Origin: Neisseriaceae bacterium HSC-16F19
GTDB lineage: Bacteria > Pseudomonadota > Gammaproteobacteria > Burkholderiales > Neisseriaceae
Assembly (NCBI RefSeq): GCF_024171525.1
Contig: NZ_JALJZY010000013.1
Coordinates: 6,584 to 70,583 of the forward strand
Direction of reading: 5' to 3'
DNA: 64,000 nucleotides
This document shows, piece after piece, positions 42,094 through 51,589 of the stretch. Each line of letters starts with the position of its first letter. Positions within the stretch are counted from its first letter, which is position 1. A model generated the notes under the pieces. It worked only from the letters and a program-made list of their open reading frames with translations, was not told the DNA's origin and did not search any database. The translations under genes and the position numbers were made by a program.

Positions 42094-45000
42094 CTATGCT
42101 GCCTGTGCATTTTTAAGCGCGTAGTATTCTTCGATACAGCGCTTGGCAATGGTTTCCACAATACCGGTTTCGTCTTCTTCGGAGAAGGTAGCGTCTTGCG
42201 CATCCAATTGGATCAAACGCTTCTCATTGTCCACCCGCGCCTTACAGCCGCCCTCGGGAAAGAAGTAGGCCAAGGCCGCCCGCGCTTCTTTGCGGTCTTC
42301 AAAGTGGTTATAGAAGATTTCGCGCATTTTACGGTCTTCAGCCGTGGTGGACAGCGACCAGAGTCGCATTGCGCCCAAAGTCAGCGTATACAGCTGGCAG
42401 TAACGCCCCTGCTTGGTTTCGGTGACCGCCAGGAAGGTGGCACCATGACGCCCCGGGCCGTGAACATGCTGGGCCAGTGCCGATTCGGCCGCCGGCGTAA
42501 TACCCAGAGTTTGGCTGAACGCCTTGCGCTCTTTCGGTGTGGCCGCATCCAACACAAAGATGTTGGTGGCCACATCCACCAGCACACCGAAGTCGGACAA
42601 GAGCTGGCTACCCAAAACGATTTCCATCTTCCATTTACGACCCTCACGGCCGTCAACGATAACCTGTTGCTGCAGAACCGAGGGCTCGGTTGAGCTTTCC
42701 CCGGCCTTGGCCACCGACTTGGTCTTGTGGAATTCGTCATACATGAGGATTTTTTCCTCTTCCATCAGCTCCAAGATGATGCGCTCGTAATACGGACGTA
42801 CTTTTTCGCTGAAGCTGGGCAAGTCCTCTTTGGAATAACCGAGCTTCTGGATAAATGACTGCCGGGCAATCATGTACATCAGGGTGGTCTGCTTCACACT
42901 GGCAGGCGAGCTGTCCTTACCGGCCACGTCCTGCAAGTCGATACTGGTAATGCGGGCCGAACCCAACTCAAACTGGGTCACCCCCCGGAAGATTTCGAAC
43001 TGATCAATGGCATCACGCAAACCCATGTTGAAGGAGTTACGCAGACGCTGGCCGTCCTCATGATTGAATTCCGCATAGATGGTTTCGCTGTTGACCGCAT
43101 GGCCGAGATCGGTCAGGGTGGGCACGGCATAACGCTGTGCCACCTCGCACTCGTAATACATGCCCGCATCAAAGAAACGTTCGGCAATTTCCCAGTAGGT
43201 GATGTTCAGGCCGTCTTCCAGGCGGTAGCCCAAGCCCGCCAGCGCATTGTCGATCAGCGGGTTTTGATAGGGGGTGTATTTTTTGGGCTGCCCGCGCTCA
43301 ATGTCGTCCTTGCACAGCAGATAGGCCTCTTTCAGTACCCTAGCCACAAAGCCGGTCATGCCCTCCAAGGGCTTGTCACGCTCGGGCGGGGTCACCAGGG
43401 CGGTGATAAAGTTGACCTTAAACTGCATTTCCCGCTGCAGCGGAACGCGCTGCAACAGCGGCGTATCCATCACATTGATGGCATAACGCTCGGTGTTTTG
43501 GATGCGGCGGTATACTGCCAGGTGGCGCAGATTGTCGGGCAAACCGTCCCGCACCAGGTCAACAAAGCCCAGTGAAGAAATACCGATGTCGATGATGCCT
43601 ACATAGGGCAGCCGTTTGATACCCGGCGAGATACAAGCTTCGAAGTTGAGGTTGTTGAGCAATACCGATTTACCCGAACCCGGCTTACCTACCGCCAGCG
43701 TAATCCAGGTGGTCTGTTCGGCCGAAAACCGCTCAAACGGCAACAGTGATCCGTCCAGGCTGCGGTGCATGATAGTTCCGCCGGGGAAGGCCGAAGCAGG
43801 CCGGGTGATAGGCAACAGCTGTACCGCCCGCTCCAACGGTGCGGCGCACGGGTTGCCATTGTGTTTGGGCGACAGAGCCAGACAGTTGCTGCGCCAGGTG
43901 ACGGCCGCATCACCGGTAACGCTTTTCCAGCTCGCTCCACTCCAACCCTCGATGGCGTTTTTAAGTTTGCTCTTGCGCAGCTTCAGCTCATTGACAGAAT
44001 CCATGTCACTGTCGGCCCAAGTCATGGCAGCAATCTTGAATTTGACCACACAGCCATGGTCGCGCACATACTCTTTCAACTCGCGCATGGCCGAATTGAT
44101 ATTGCGGTTTTGCTCGCTGGTAAACGACAGGAACTGGGCAAAAATGGACTTCATCAGGGTGAATTTCATGCCGTCCCCCTCCATCATGAATGATATGGAG
44201 TACGGCAAGGCGCGGCGGCGGCCGTCCTGAATGGTTTCCGCCCGGTTCAGTGCATTGAAGAGATTGGCGAACATCTCCGTGTCGGTCTTCGGGGGTGAAG
44301 CGAACACGATGGGTGCATAAACCCGGTCACCAATACGCAAAAACTCGTCATCCGGCAACGTTTTGTCGCGGTTTTTGCCCAAGGTCGCGGTCTCGTTGAG
44401 AATCTGCTCCGGCAGCGGCGGATACATAAACGAACCGCCCTCGGTTATCTCCTCGGTGTCATTCCATGACGGCGACAGGCCGTTACCCGGAATCAACGGC
44501 TCCCACTTGAGGCTGGTGCCGCCGCGGTTGGCCACACGCTTGATGGCCCGCAGCATGGATTTGACATCCAGTTTCTCAACCGCTACCCCGGTGTAGTGGC
44601 TGGACAGATCATCGAATACCTTGGCCACAAAAGAAGTGTGCCGGTCGTACAAATAGCCGATGGGCCGCAAGATATTCTGCCCGTTTTTCATACTGGGCAT
44701 TTCATAGGTTTTACGCAGCACACCCTTCTGGTCGCGGTCCATCTTGATTTCCACGGTATCCAACAAAGAGGGGCGGCTGTAGAGGACGATATAGCACTCT
44801 TCCTCATAGACGTACTGGCTGTATTTTTCAACCGCCTCATCGATGAGGTCGGATACATCCAGTTTCAGGGCACGGGCAGAGGCTTTTTGAATCGCACCGA
44901 TTTCGTTGAGCTGGTCGGTGGCATCGAGGTCACGGCGGTAGATAAACTGGATCTGATGGCCTTTGAGCTGCATGAACGGCTCCAGCGTTTGCGACAGGCT

Positions 45001-45225
45001 GGCCACCAGGTCTTCAAAATCGCTCATACCCAAAAGGTTTTTGACACCGCGAATTTGCAGGATAGAGGCGCAAGAGCCATCCTGATAGATCAGGATTTGT
45101 TTGTTTTCGGCACGCTTACCGTCACCGGGATCACCGTCAACGGTTTCCAGGTCGCAATAATGGCTAATCTGCGGATTGAGATTGCTCAGAATGTGCAACA
45201 GTATCGCTTCGGTTTTGCTTGCCAT
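42094..45225 (-). CDS. traU: T4SS ATPase TraU/DotO (IcmB)
   Basis: At 1043 aa the length matches DotO/IcmB. Walker A is AVGKPGSGKSVLLNNL (about residue 515) and the surrounding GGTIMHRSLDGSLLPFERF...TTWITLAVGKP is characteristic of this VirB4-type subgroup. LMYDEFHKTKS holds the acidic Walker B region. GGAG lies seven bases before ATG 45225. The protein energises the channel at the cytoplasmic face. Confidence 0.93.
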   Translation of the reverse strand: MASKTEAILLHILSNLNPQISHYCDLETVDGDPGDGKRAENKQILIYQDGSCASILQIRGVKNLLGMSDFEDLVASLSQTLEPFMQLKGHQIQFIYRRDLDATDQLNEIGAIQKASARALKLDVSDLIDEAVEKYSQYVYEEECYIVLYSRPSLLDTVEIKMDRDQKGVLRKTYEMPSMKNGQNILRPIGYLYDRHTSFVAKVFDDLSSHYTGVAVEKLDVKSMLRAIKRVANRGGTSLKWEPLIPGNGLSPSWNDTEEITEGGSFMYPPLPEQILNETATLGKNRDKTLPDDEFLRIGDRVYAPIVFASPPKTDTEMFANLFNALNRAETIQDGRRRALPYSISFMMEGDGMKFTLMKSIFAQFLSFTSEQNRNINSAMRELKEYVRDHGCVVKFKIAAMTWADSDMDSVNELKLRKSKLKNAIEGWSGASWKSVTGDAAVTWRSNCLALSPKHNGNPCAAPLERAVQLLPITRPASAFPGGTIMHRSLDGSLLPFERFSAEQTTWITLAVGKPGSGKSVLLNNLNFEACISPGIKRLPYVGIIDIGISSLGFVDLVRDGLPDNLRHLAVYRRIQNTERYAINVMDTPLLQRVPLQREMQFKVNFITALVTPPERDKPLEGMTGFVARVLKEAYLLCKDDIERGQPKKYTPYQNPLIDNALAGLGYRLEDGLNITYWEIAERFFDAGMYYECEVAQRYAVPTLTDLGHAVNSETIYAEFNHEDGQRLRNSFNMGLRDAIDQFEIFRGVTQFELGSARITSIDLQDVAGKDSSPASVKQTTLMYMIARQSFIQKLGYSKEDLPSFSEKVRPYYERIILELMEEEKILMYDEFHKTKSVAKAGESSTEPSVLQQQVIVDGREGRKWKMEIVLGSQLLSDFGVLVDVATNIFVLDAATPKERKAFSQTLGITPAAESALAQHVHGPGRHGATFLAVTETKQGRYCQLYTLTLGAMRLWSLSTTAEDRKMREIFYNHFEDRKEARAALAYFFPEGGCKARVDNEKRLIQLDAQDATFSEEDETGIVETIAKRCIEEYYALKNAQAA

Positions 45226-45376
45226 GGTAATACTCCTTTAATTCCTGCTGTACGGCCTTGAGCTTGTCGGCCTCGTCCCTGTGTTCTAACAGGATGGCGT
45301 CCACAGCCATCCTGATGTGTGCATCGCCGGCACTGATGATATATGCCTGCAGCTTGATCAAATCATCCCTAATCAT
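45164..45376 (-). CDS. Small coupled protein, 70 aa, overlapping traU start
   Basis: ATG overlaps the preceding stop (ATGA) and AAGG is seven bases upstream. The helical product (RDDLIKLQAYIISAG...) is hydrophilic. Its last 20 codons overlap the beginning of traU in another frame, so the true end could be regulated by coupling. Possibly a small chaperone-like partner; there is no recognised match to IcmS or IcmW. Confidence 0.5.
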   Translation of the reverse strand: MIRDDLIKLQAYIISAGDAHIRMAVDAILLEHRDEADKLKAVQQELKEYYHGKQNRSDTVAHSEQSQSAD

Positions 45377-46551
45377 GATATGCCTTGAAACATGGCCGCA
45401 TTGGGTTCGAAGCCCTTACCGAAGGCAAACTGCACCAGCTGTCCCAGATTGTCCGGTTGGTGAAGGAACTGAAACATACCGGTGCTGGCATTGACGTTGA
45501 CCGGGCAAAATCCGCCTTCGGCCATTTCCTCTGCCAGCGTCAGACAATGTACCCACACGGCCGATTTGACCCAATAAGACATGACGCTGGTCATATTGCC
45601 GGTTTCCGCACTCACGATGATGGCTTCAATGGCCGCATGGGCCGCCGCGCAGCGGGTGTAGGAAAGCCTGTCCAGCTCCGCGTAGGGCAGCAAGGCGCTT
45701 ACTGCCTCATTGGCTTCGCCATGGTTGACGAACAACTCCAGACACTCCAAAAGCATGATGTGCTGCATGAAGCGGTATTCCACATCATTGACCCACCAAG
45801 ACTCTGCAGTCGGCAGGGCTTTTTGCTTGAGGAATGTGCACAACGCCTGCGCCAACGGATTGTCACCGACCGGTTGCAGCGGCTTGATCCGCGCCAGACA
45901 ACACTGATTGTCGTCTAAAGCAACAATGGCTTTGGGATCTTCGCGCTGCCACTGCCCCAATGTCGGAAAGTTGAGCGTCTGCAAACGCCGGGCCAGATCA
46001 ACACGGTTGATACCCATACTGGTGAGGGTCGTACCGCCATCCTGCTGAGGCAAACGCAAAATGATTTTCCGTCCAGGGCGGAAACCGCCATGCTGTAATG
46101 CCTGGTAAAACTCGTGATCCTGAACCTTCTTCGGCGGCCACTGTATGCTGGCCGCCAGCTGGCTGATGACCGGATGCGGCTGCTGTAGGGTGCATCCGTA
46201 TTGCTGCTCCAAAAAAACCAAAAGGCGCATCACCATATCCAGGAGCAAAGGCAGTTGCTCCGGCAGTGAAAGCGCCAACTCGGTGGCCATTTGTTCCAGT
46301 TTTTGCGGCAGCCATTCGGCATTCCGGCACTGAATATGGCGCTCTTGCACGGCCAATTTGAACTTGGTGTTGTCACTGATCACCTGGCCGGTCAGATTGC
46401 TTATCCAGACAAAGTCCGGGGGCAAATCAGCCACAGCGGTAAGCGGATACACCTCACGGTCAAAAACATGACAGTACCAGGCATTATGCAAAGCCTCCGG
46501 ATCCAAGCCGGTGCGCTGATGGTCTGTGATATACAGAAGGCCGTAATTCAT
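45373..46551 (-). CDS. Hypothetical protein, 392 aa, in tra operon
   Basis: I chose ATG 46551, preceded by AGGGTGG; a TTG at 46581 extends the frame. The product is soluble, with Cys pairs (DDNQCCLAR) and a helical C-terminal half. It sits between the DotN-like and TraU genes, where IncI plasmids also carry poorly conserved genes. Function not recognised. Confidence 0.65.
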   Translation of the reverse strand: MNYGLLYITDHQRTGLDPEALHNAWYCHVFDREVYPLTAVADLPPDFVWISNLTGQVISDNTKFKLAVQERHIQCRNAEWLPQKLEQMATELALSLPEQLPLLLDMVMRLLVFLEQQYGCTLQQPHPVISQLAASIQWPPKKVQDHEFYQALQHGGFRPGRKIILRLPQQDGGTTLTSMGINRVDLARRLQTLNFPTLGQWQREDPKAIVALDDNQCCLARIKPLQPVGDNPLAQALCTFLKQKALPTAESWWVNDVEYRFMQHIMLLECLELFVNHGEANEAVSALLPYAELDRLSYTRCAAAHAAIEAIIVSAETGNMTSVMSYWVKSAVWVHCLTLAEEMAEGGFCPVNVNASTGMFQFLHQPDNLGQLVQFAFGKGFEPNAAMFQGIS

Positions 46552-46605
46552 GCTGCTGGTCCACCCTGGGTTATGAAACAATGCGGGCGGTCAGAACCGG
46601 CCGTA

Positions 46606-47319
46606 TTACGAGGTCAGCGGATTGGGGAAACGGCTGGCAAACATGCCCGGCTCAAATACTGCGTCCGCAAAGGCTTGCTGCCACTGTTCATCCGTCAATG
46701 CCGCATAATGCGGCACAAACCGCAAGGCAGCAAAATGACTGGACCGCTTTGCATAGAGCTCTTCAGACAGTTGGCTGAACGCAACCGGGAAAAACATTTC
46801 CGAAGGCACATTGGTTATAAACTGCCTGCGCAACTGATCTTCTCCCCGCTGGGCCAGCATGGCTTCCAATTTGCCTACTGCACCGGCCAACGGCTTGAGG
46901 GCGTTTGCTTTACCCAATAAAGCCTCATTCCCCGGCTGACGCAGCCAAGATTTTTCATGCGCCAGCATCTTTAGCGCATAAGCGCCCAAATAAGCCCATC
47001 TAAACAGATTGACGATTTCAGTTTGCGTCAGTTCGGGCAGGATAACCAACCTGCCCTTACCGGTGTTGAGCGCATGGCCGATGGCCGTAGGCAAAACACA
47101 CAAAGCACACAGTACAACCGGTTTAGATGGACCATCTGGAATGGTCACATATTGGTTGTCCCGGCCGGTCCAACCGCAGCATGAACATGCCTCTCCGGCA
47201 GCAACGTTTCCGCCCGCATAAGCAGGTTTGTCGGTGCGCCAAGGCAGATTTCCATCTCTTTTGATGGATAGCTGCGGCTGGTTTTCAAGGCGTTTGTCGC
47301 CCGGAAATTCAACGGCCAT
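46606..47319 (-). CDS. traT: DotN/IcmJ-like zinc protein (TraT position)
   Basis: GGAG lies five bases before ATG 47319 (an ATG at 47334 is less well placed). ACSCCGWTGRDN and VVLCALCVLP give the CxxC...CxxC zinc site of IcmJ/DotN, a component bound to the DotL coupling complex in Legionella. TQTEIVNLFRWAYLGAYA and the P-x-MFFP-VAFS region also fit that family. Neighbours TraR and TraU support the assignment. Confidence 0.75.
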   Translation of the reverse strand: MAVEFPGDKRLENQPQLSIKRDGNLPWRTDKPAYAGGNVAAGEACSCCGWTGRDNQYVTIPDGPSKPVVLCALCVLPTAIGHALNTGKGRLVILPELTQTEIVNLFRWAYLGAYALKMLAHEKSWLRQPGNEALLGKANALKPLAGAVGKLEAMLAQRGEDQLRRQFITNVPSEMFFPVAFSQLSEELYAKRSSHFAALRFVPHYAALTDEQWQQAFADAVFEPGMFASRFPNPLTS

Positions 47320-47373
47320 AGGGACTCCAATCATATAGCCGGAAGGGAATCGTCATCCCTCCCGGCACAATCT

Positions 47374-47751
47374 TTAGCCGAGCAAAGAATTACGGATAAT
47401 CCAAGCGACTGTGCCCACACCGGCCATAAGGCCGCCCATGAACAAACCGATAAATCCTGCTACCGGACGCTCACGGCCGTCTTCTTTAGAGGCTCTCCAC
47501 AAAACAAGAAGACTAATGGCAACAATAACAAATCCGACCAATGTCATCATATTCAAGAAAAAAGTTGTCCCTGTTTGTGCAGCTGTATCTGCATTATCCA
47601 ATACATCTGTCAGTTTTTTACCACCTGACAAATCTTTGGTAGGGTCAAACGGCTGAATACCGCCGCTGCCACTATTGTTATTTGCAAAGACGCTGGAACT
47701 CATCAAGGCCACGGTACCGGAAGCCAACAATTTGTAATACCAGTTTTTCAT
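47374..47751 (-). CDS. traR: TraR/DotP (IcmD)-like small membrane protein
   Basis: A signal peptide ends VFA-NN, followed by a glycine-rich stretch and two hydrophobic helices (about 65-85 and 98-120) joined by the basic loop RASKEDGRERPV. Size (125 aa), topology and position between TraQ and TraT equivalents match IcmD/TraR of IncI systems. It is likely an inner-membrane part of the channel. Confidence 0.72.
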   Translation of the reverse strand: MKNWYYKLLASGTVALMSSSVFANNNSGSGGIQPFDPTKDLSGGKKLTDVLDNADTAAQTGTTFFLNMMTLVGFVIVAISLLVLWRASKEDGRERPVAGFIGLFMGGLMAGVGTVAWIIRNSLLG

Positions 47752-47790
47752 AATAAATTTCCTTATGATGGATACACGACAAAAACTTGA

Positions 47791-48363
47791 TTAAAAGAAC
47801 AAACCCAGGATATTAAAGCCAAATTGATTACCCAAAACATCTATAAACCACTTGGCATTCCAACAGAGAAAACCACCTATTAAAAAACCGACAGCCACTC
47901 CCATTGAAACTTGATTGGATGGTCCGTTATTAAAACGATTATTAAACACCCAAAATGCTTTAAGGTAGGCAATAAAGCCCACTACTTGTAAAATCATAAA
48001 AATGACAGATAAAGCCGCCTTACCCTTTTCGGTCAGGGAAGCCGCTGCATCAACTTGGTACATCATCAGCTGGTTTGTGACATAGCCGCCGGTCAAACCG
48101 TTGGTCAACGGAGCAATTACTTCTAAGGTGGTGAAGCCCATCATCAAGCCACCTATAAACAAAGAACCAAATCCTCCGCCCCAAGTGAACTCTTTCCGGC
48201 CACTAAGTAATCTTTGGTTGTTGTCATTAGAAACCGCATACAATTCAAAGAGACCTGAACCCACTAACCAAACCGACATCAATCCTGCCACAACCCTTAG
48301 TGTGCTGATCATGGCAGGAACCAAATCGCCCGTATTTAGCAATATTGTCATTAAATCTGGCAT
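47791..48363 (-). CDS. traQ: TraQ/DotE (IcmC)-like membrane protein
   Basis: Four hydrophobic helices are visible (about 18-40, 68-88, 125-145, 158-180) in a 190-residue protein. The WGGGFGSLFIGGLMMGF motif in the second helix is similar to the GLFMGGLMAGV helix of the downstream TraR-like protein, indicating related membrane subunits. Position after the TraP equivalent fits IcmC/TraQ. Confidence 0.7.
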   Translation of the reverse strand: MPDLMTILLNTGDLVPAMISTLRVVAGLMSVWLVGSGLFELYAVSNDNNQRLLSGRKEFTWGGGFGSLFIGGLMMGFTTLEVIAPLTNGLTGGYVTNQLMMYQVDAAASLTEKGKAALSVIFMILQVVGFIAYLKAFWVFNNRFNNGPSNQVSMGVAVGFLIGGFLCWNAKWFIDVLGNQFGFNILGLFF

Positions 48364-48411
48364 GGTATCATCTATCTCAAAATTGATAACGCAATGTGCC
48401 GTTGTCCGGTA

Positions 48412-49044
48412 TTAGTTAACGTATACCTTGGTACGCACGTCATCAATGGTGGTTACGGTACGGCCACGGATTTGATCACCTACTTCAATCGAGGTGTTTT
48501 GTTCAGTTATCCATGCCCGGCCATTGGTGGCTGCAACCACATGTTTGTCATTGATGGCCTTGCCGGTGGCTTGGCGCTCTTTGCGCCAGTCGGTTTTTTT
48601 CTTGCCGTTCATGGGATAGTTGGTGGCATTGGCCTTCAAGGCCTCTTCCATCGCGCTGATTCGGCGGTCCAGCAAAATCATGTCGTTTTGCATTTTTTGC
48701 AGCTGTACGCCCAGGTTGGCATTGCCGGCGTTGAACTCGTTTTGCATGCCGGTCATTTGTGACTGCATCACATTGAGCTGCTGGGTAATGGCCTGCATAT
48801 TGCGCAGCTGCTCACGGTTTTCCATGTAATTGCCGATGTCGCCGGATTGTTCTTCGCCCTGATAGGGATAAACCTGTTGCTGCGCCTGGGGCTGCGGTGC
48901 AATTTGGGTCGTCTGCTGGGACGAACCTTTCAACGCAGATCCGACAATCAAACCGATGATGATCAGCAAGGCGAAGCCGCCAAAGAAGATGCCGACCAAC
49001 ATGCCAAAAGATAACTGCTTTTTAGATTGCTTAACTTGAGCCAT
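48412..49044 (-). CDS. traP: TraP/DotF (IcmG)-like protein
   Basis: One N-terminal membrane helix (about 14-38), then Q-rich linker, a coiled coil (about 75-135) and a C-terminal periplasmic domain (KAINDKHVVAATNGRAWI...VRTKVYVN). This is the plan of IcmG/DotF, an inner-membrane core-complex protein. It lies 12 bases after traO in the conserved order O-P-Q-R. Confidence 0.78.
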   Translation of the reverse strand: MAQVKQSKKQLSFGMLVGIFFGGFALLIIIGLIVGSALKGSSQQTTQIAPQPQAQQQVYPYQGEEQSGDIGNYMENREQLRNMQAITQQLNVMQSQMTGMQNEFNAGNANLGVQLQKMQNDMILLDRRISAMEEALKANATNYPMNGKKKTDWRKERQATGKAINDKHVVAATNGRAWITEQNTSIEVGDQIRGRTVTTIDDVRTKVYVN

Positions 49045-49056
49045 TGCGCATACTCC

Positions 49057-50475
49057 TTATTGAACGCACACATCATCCATGAAAAATAAAGCCACTCCGG
49101 TTCCACGCGCTACTTTGTAAGTAGGCGGCCGGCTAATTCGCTGAGCGATCTCACCGGACATGGTCTGCCCGACCTGGCCCAATACATTACCAATGATTTG
49201 ACGGTCATTGGCCCGCTCCGTAGATACCACGGTGGTTCCGTTATTTAACTGCGTCATGGTTCCTTCGGTCTGTTGCGCTGCATTGGCCAGGCCGGCGAGG
49301 CCGCTGGAGAAGATCAAGGCCGTGTAGCGGCTGATGGTATGGCGGTTGATGGAAGTGGCCACACCCATACTCGCATCACTGGTTCGCATAGCGACCGCAT
49401 TGATGGCCAAGGTATTGCGCCCGTCCTGCGGCGCAAGCCGGTTGAATTGCAGCGCCACATTGTTATGGCTGATTTGCACACCGCCGATCACTTTGCTGCC
49501 GTTATAAGGACCGCCCATGATGGTGGCAATGGCATGGTTACCGGCATCGGTATTGACCTCATGATCCAAGACTGCAAATGCGGTATTGCCGGTGCGGAAG
49601 GCTTTCTCACAACCACTGCCGGTGTTGCCTGCCGGCTGTGCAATACCGCCGGTGCTGGTCAGCTGGTCCTGTTGGTACGCGCCGTAAGCTTGTTGTTGAT
49701 TACCGTAACCTGCAACGCCGCTGGCACTCATCGGCAGATAGGATACGGTGGTGTACATGCCGTTACTGCCGGCTCCTTTAAACACATTGTCGATTTGTGC
49801 CATCACCACATCACGTTGCGTATTGGCAAACTCATCGCGCTTTTGTACGCGCTGGTTGTATTCGGACAACAAGCGTTGACGCTCGGCCTCCGTGGCTTTG
49901 CGCTGTTCCTCCAATCGGAGGATTTCAGCTTCCTGTTCGCTGGTGAGCTGCACGGAAGATGCCGATGCCACCGTAGGACCGTATACTTGACCTTGTGCCT
50001 GCTGTTCAGGCAGGCCCAAACGGAATTCGCCTTCCTGACCGAATTGCGGTTGGCTGGCCGCCACCTGCATATCGAAGCCGGGTTGATAGAACTGACCGCT
50101 TTGAGCAGCCCGCTCTGCTTCTTCCGCAGCAACTTGCTGACGTCGTGCCATTTCTTCCGGGGACACCTCTACCGTATTATTACGTCCAGGTATTTTTGGT
50201 TGACTCACATTGGAATTGCCTGCAGCCTGCTCACCCGCCTTGGAAAAACCACGGAATGCCAGTGCCAGGAATACCACCACAATCACACCAACCGCAATCA
50301 GGGCGATCAAGCCCGGACCCTGGCCAAAGGTATTGCGCAGGTTTTCACGGCGGCGCTCGTTAGGCGTCATCTCCCGCTGTGATGCGGCAGCTTCTTCCTT
50401 GGGCGCATTGGATTGTGACGGAGACGCAATTTCTTCGTCTACAAACGGGTCCAAGTTTTCTGGTTGTTCGCTCAC
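49057..50475 (-). CDS. traO: TraO/DotG (IcmE), VirB10-like core protein
   Basis: Start is GTG 50475 with GGAG nine bases upstream. One membrane helix lies at about 43-65, followed by a Q/E-rich coiled stretch. The C-terminal 190 residues form a VirB10/TrbI-like domain (AFAVLDHEVNTDAGNHAIATIMGGPYNGSKVIGG..., ending GTGVALFFMDDV). It spans inner membrane to outer-membrane core. The long repeat region seen in Legionella DotG is absent, as in IncI plasmids. Confidence 0.9.
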   Translation of the reverse strand: MSEQPENLDPFVDEEIASPSQSNAPKEEAAASQREMTPNERRRENLRNTFGQGPGLIALIAVGVIVVVFLALAFRGFSKAGEQAAGNSNVSQPKIPGRNNTVEVSPEEMARRQQVAAEEAERAAQSGQFYQPGFDMQVAASQPQFGQEGEFRLGLPEQQAQGQVYGPTVASASSVQLTSEQEAEILRLEEQRKATEAERQRLLSEYNQRVQKRDEFANTQRDVVMAQIDNVFKGAGSNGMYTTVSYLPMSASGVAGYGNQQQAYGAYQQDQLTSTGGIAQPAGNTGSGCEKAFRTGNTAFAVLDHEVNTDAGNHAIATIMGGPYNGSKVIGGVQISHNNVALQFNRLAPQDGRNTLAINAVAMRTSDASMGVATSINRHTISRYTALIFSSGLAGLANAAQQTEGTMTQLNNGTTVVSTERANDRQIIGNVLGQVGQTMSGEIAQRISRPPTYKVARGTGVALFFMDDVCVQ

Positions 50476-50493
50476 GATATACGCTCCATGGAA

Positions 50494-51585
50494 TTATTCA
50501 ATGAAGATGGTGGTTGCCCGACCGCCGGCCAATAAGGAAACCGAAGAAGGCTTGTTCGGGAAGCGGAATACATTGACGCCGGTGGTGGATTTAGCCGCAT
50601 GCAGGAAGGCCGGGAACTGCACATCCGCAGCGGTTTTAAGGTAGGTGTGGTTTTGGTAGGACCATGCTTCCGCACCCATACCGCCGGTGACTTTCAGGCG
50701 CTTGGCTCCTTCCGGCGGTACACCGTCCAGGAAGTAACCGATATTGGCGTCACGTTGCGGAGAGGAAATGTAGCTCACAGCTGCATAAGCATCCGGATTA
50801 TGACCGGGCACTTTTGCATCCACCCGCGCATCAACCTTGTCCTGGCCGGAGGTCAAAATCAGGATGATGGGTGTGCTCATACCCTTGAGCATAACGGTCA
50901 CATTGCCGTAAGGCACGGATGACAGCGGCTCCAAGGTCAAAACATTGGTCGGTTGCGCCGATTCGCCCATGCCGCGTTGACCGTCTGAAAACAAGGTCCG
51001 GTTGAGGCTGACGCTCTCGATCATCCACGGATTGCCGCCGCCGTCACTGAAAACCACAGAGGTTTGGAAACCCATGGACAAGCGCAAAGCGGGCGGACTC
51101 TTGCCCGGGCTTAAATCCAAGGCCAAGGTGCGCACCACCGGGTCGGCCACAATCGGATAAGGTGTAGCACGGGCGCGGTCACGCTCAATCTGCAGACGCT
51201 TCAGGTCCTGAATCTGCTGCGGTGTCAGTTGCAAATTACCGATCGAATCGATGGTATCGGTGCGCACCTGGCGTCCGTCCGGCATGATGACGGCCGGCAA
51301 AGGAGAAATAACTTCACGGCCCAAGTTGCTGCCCGGCGGGCGATGGTATTGGAAATTGGCCGGGGTTACGCCGGTCACCACTGCAGGGCCACTGATCTGG
51401 CCGTTACGGTTGGGCTGAACTTGTGTCGTACCTGTTTGCCCCGTAGGTGCAGCCACCACAATGGTGGAACTGGAGGGGTTATTGGCATCCGGCACAGCCG
51501 CCGGCGGCATCACGATGTTTTGCGCACCCGTGGTATTGACCATCAAGGCAAAAGAACCCATAAACAGATAAGTAAACCGCTTCAT
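50494..51585 (-). CDS. traN: TraN/DotH (IcmK) outer-membrane core protein
   Basis: A signal peptide ends TGA-QN. The family block VVRTLALDLSPGKSPPALRLSMGFQTSVVFSDGGGNPW is plain, followed by VLTLEPLSSVPYGNVTVMLKG and TPIILILTSGQ. The C-terminus ends in the beta-rich TTIFIE. DotH forms the outer-membrane part of the Dot/Icm core with DotC and DotD. It lies between traM and traO in canonical order. Confidence 0.92.
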   Translation of the reverse strand: MKRFTYLFMGSFALMVNTTGAQNIVMPPAAVPDANNPSSSTIVVAAPTGQTGTTQVQPNRNGQISGPAVVTGVTPANFQYHRPPGSNLGREVISPLPAVIMPDGRQVRTDTIDSIGNLQLTPQQIQDLKRLQIERDRARATPYPIVADPVVRTLALDLSPGKSPPALRLSMGFQTSVVFSDGGGNPWMIESVSLNRTLFSDGQRGMGESAQPTNVLTLEPLSSVPYGNVTVMLKGMSTPIILILTSGQDKVDARVDAKVPGHNPDAYAAVSYISSPQRDANIGYFLDGVPPEGAKRLKVTGGMGAEAWSYQNHTYLKTAADVQFPAFLHAAKSTTGVNVFRFPNKPSSVSLLAGGRATTIFIE

Positions 51586-51589
51586 TCAA

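Noticed and set aside
46552..46581. TTG start extending the 45373 gene by ten codons
   Set aside because: The extension covers the AGGGTGG ribosome site that fits ATG 46551 better.
49273..50382. 369-codon plus-strand frame antisense to traO
   Set aside because: Complete overlap with the DotG gene; His/Arg/Leu-rich translation typical of antisense reading.
50988..50997. ACCGTCTGAA in traN as a Neisseria uptake sequence
   Set aside because: One mismatch to the core word and within coding sequence; not enough to call.
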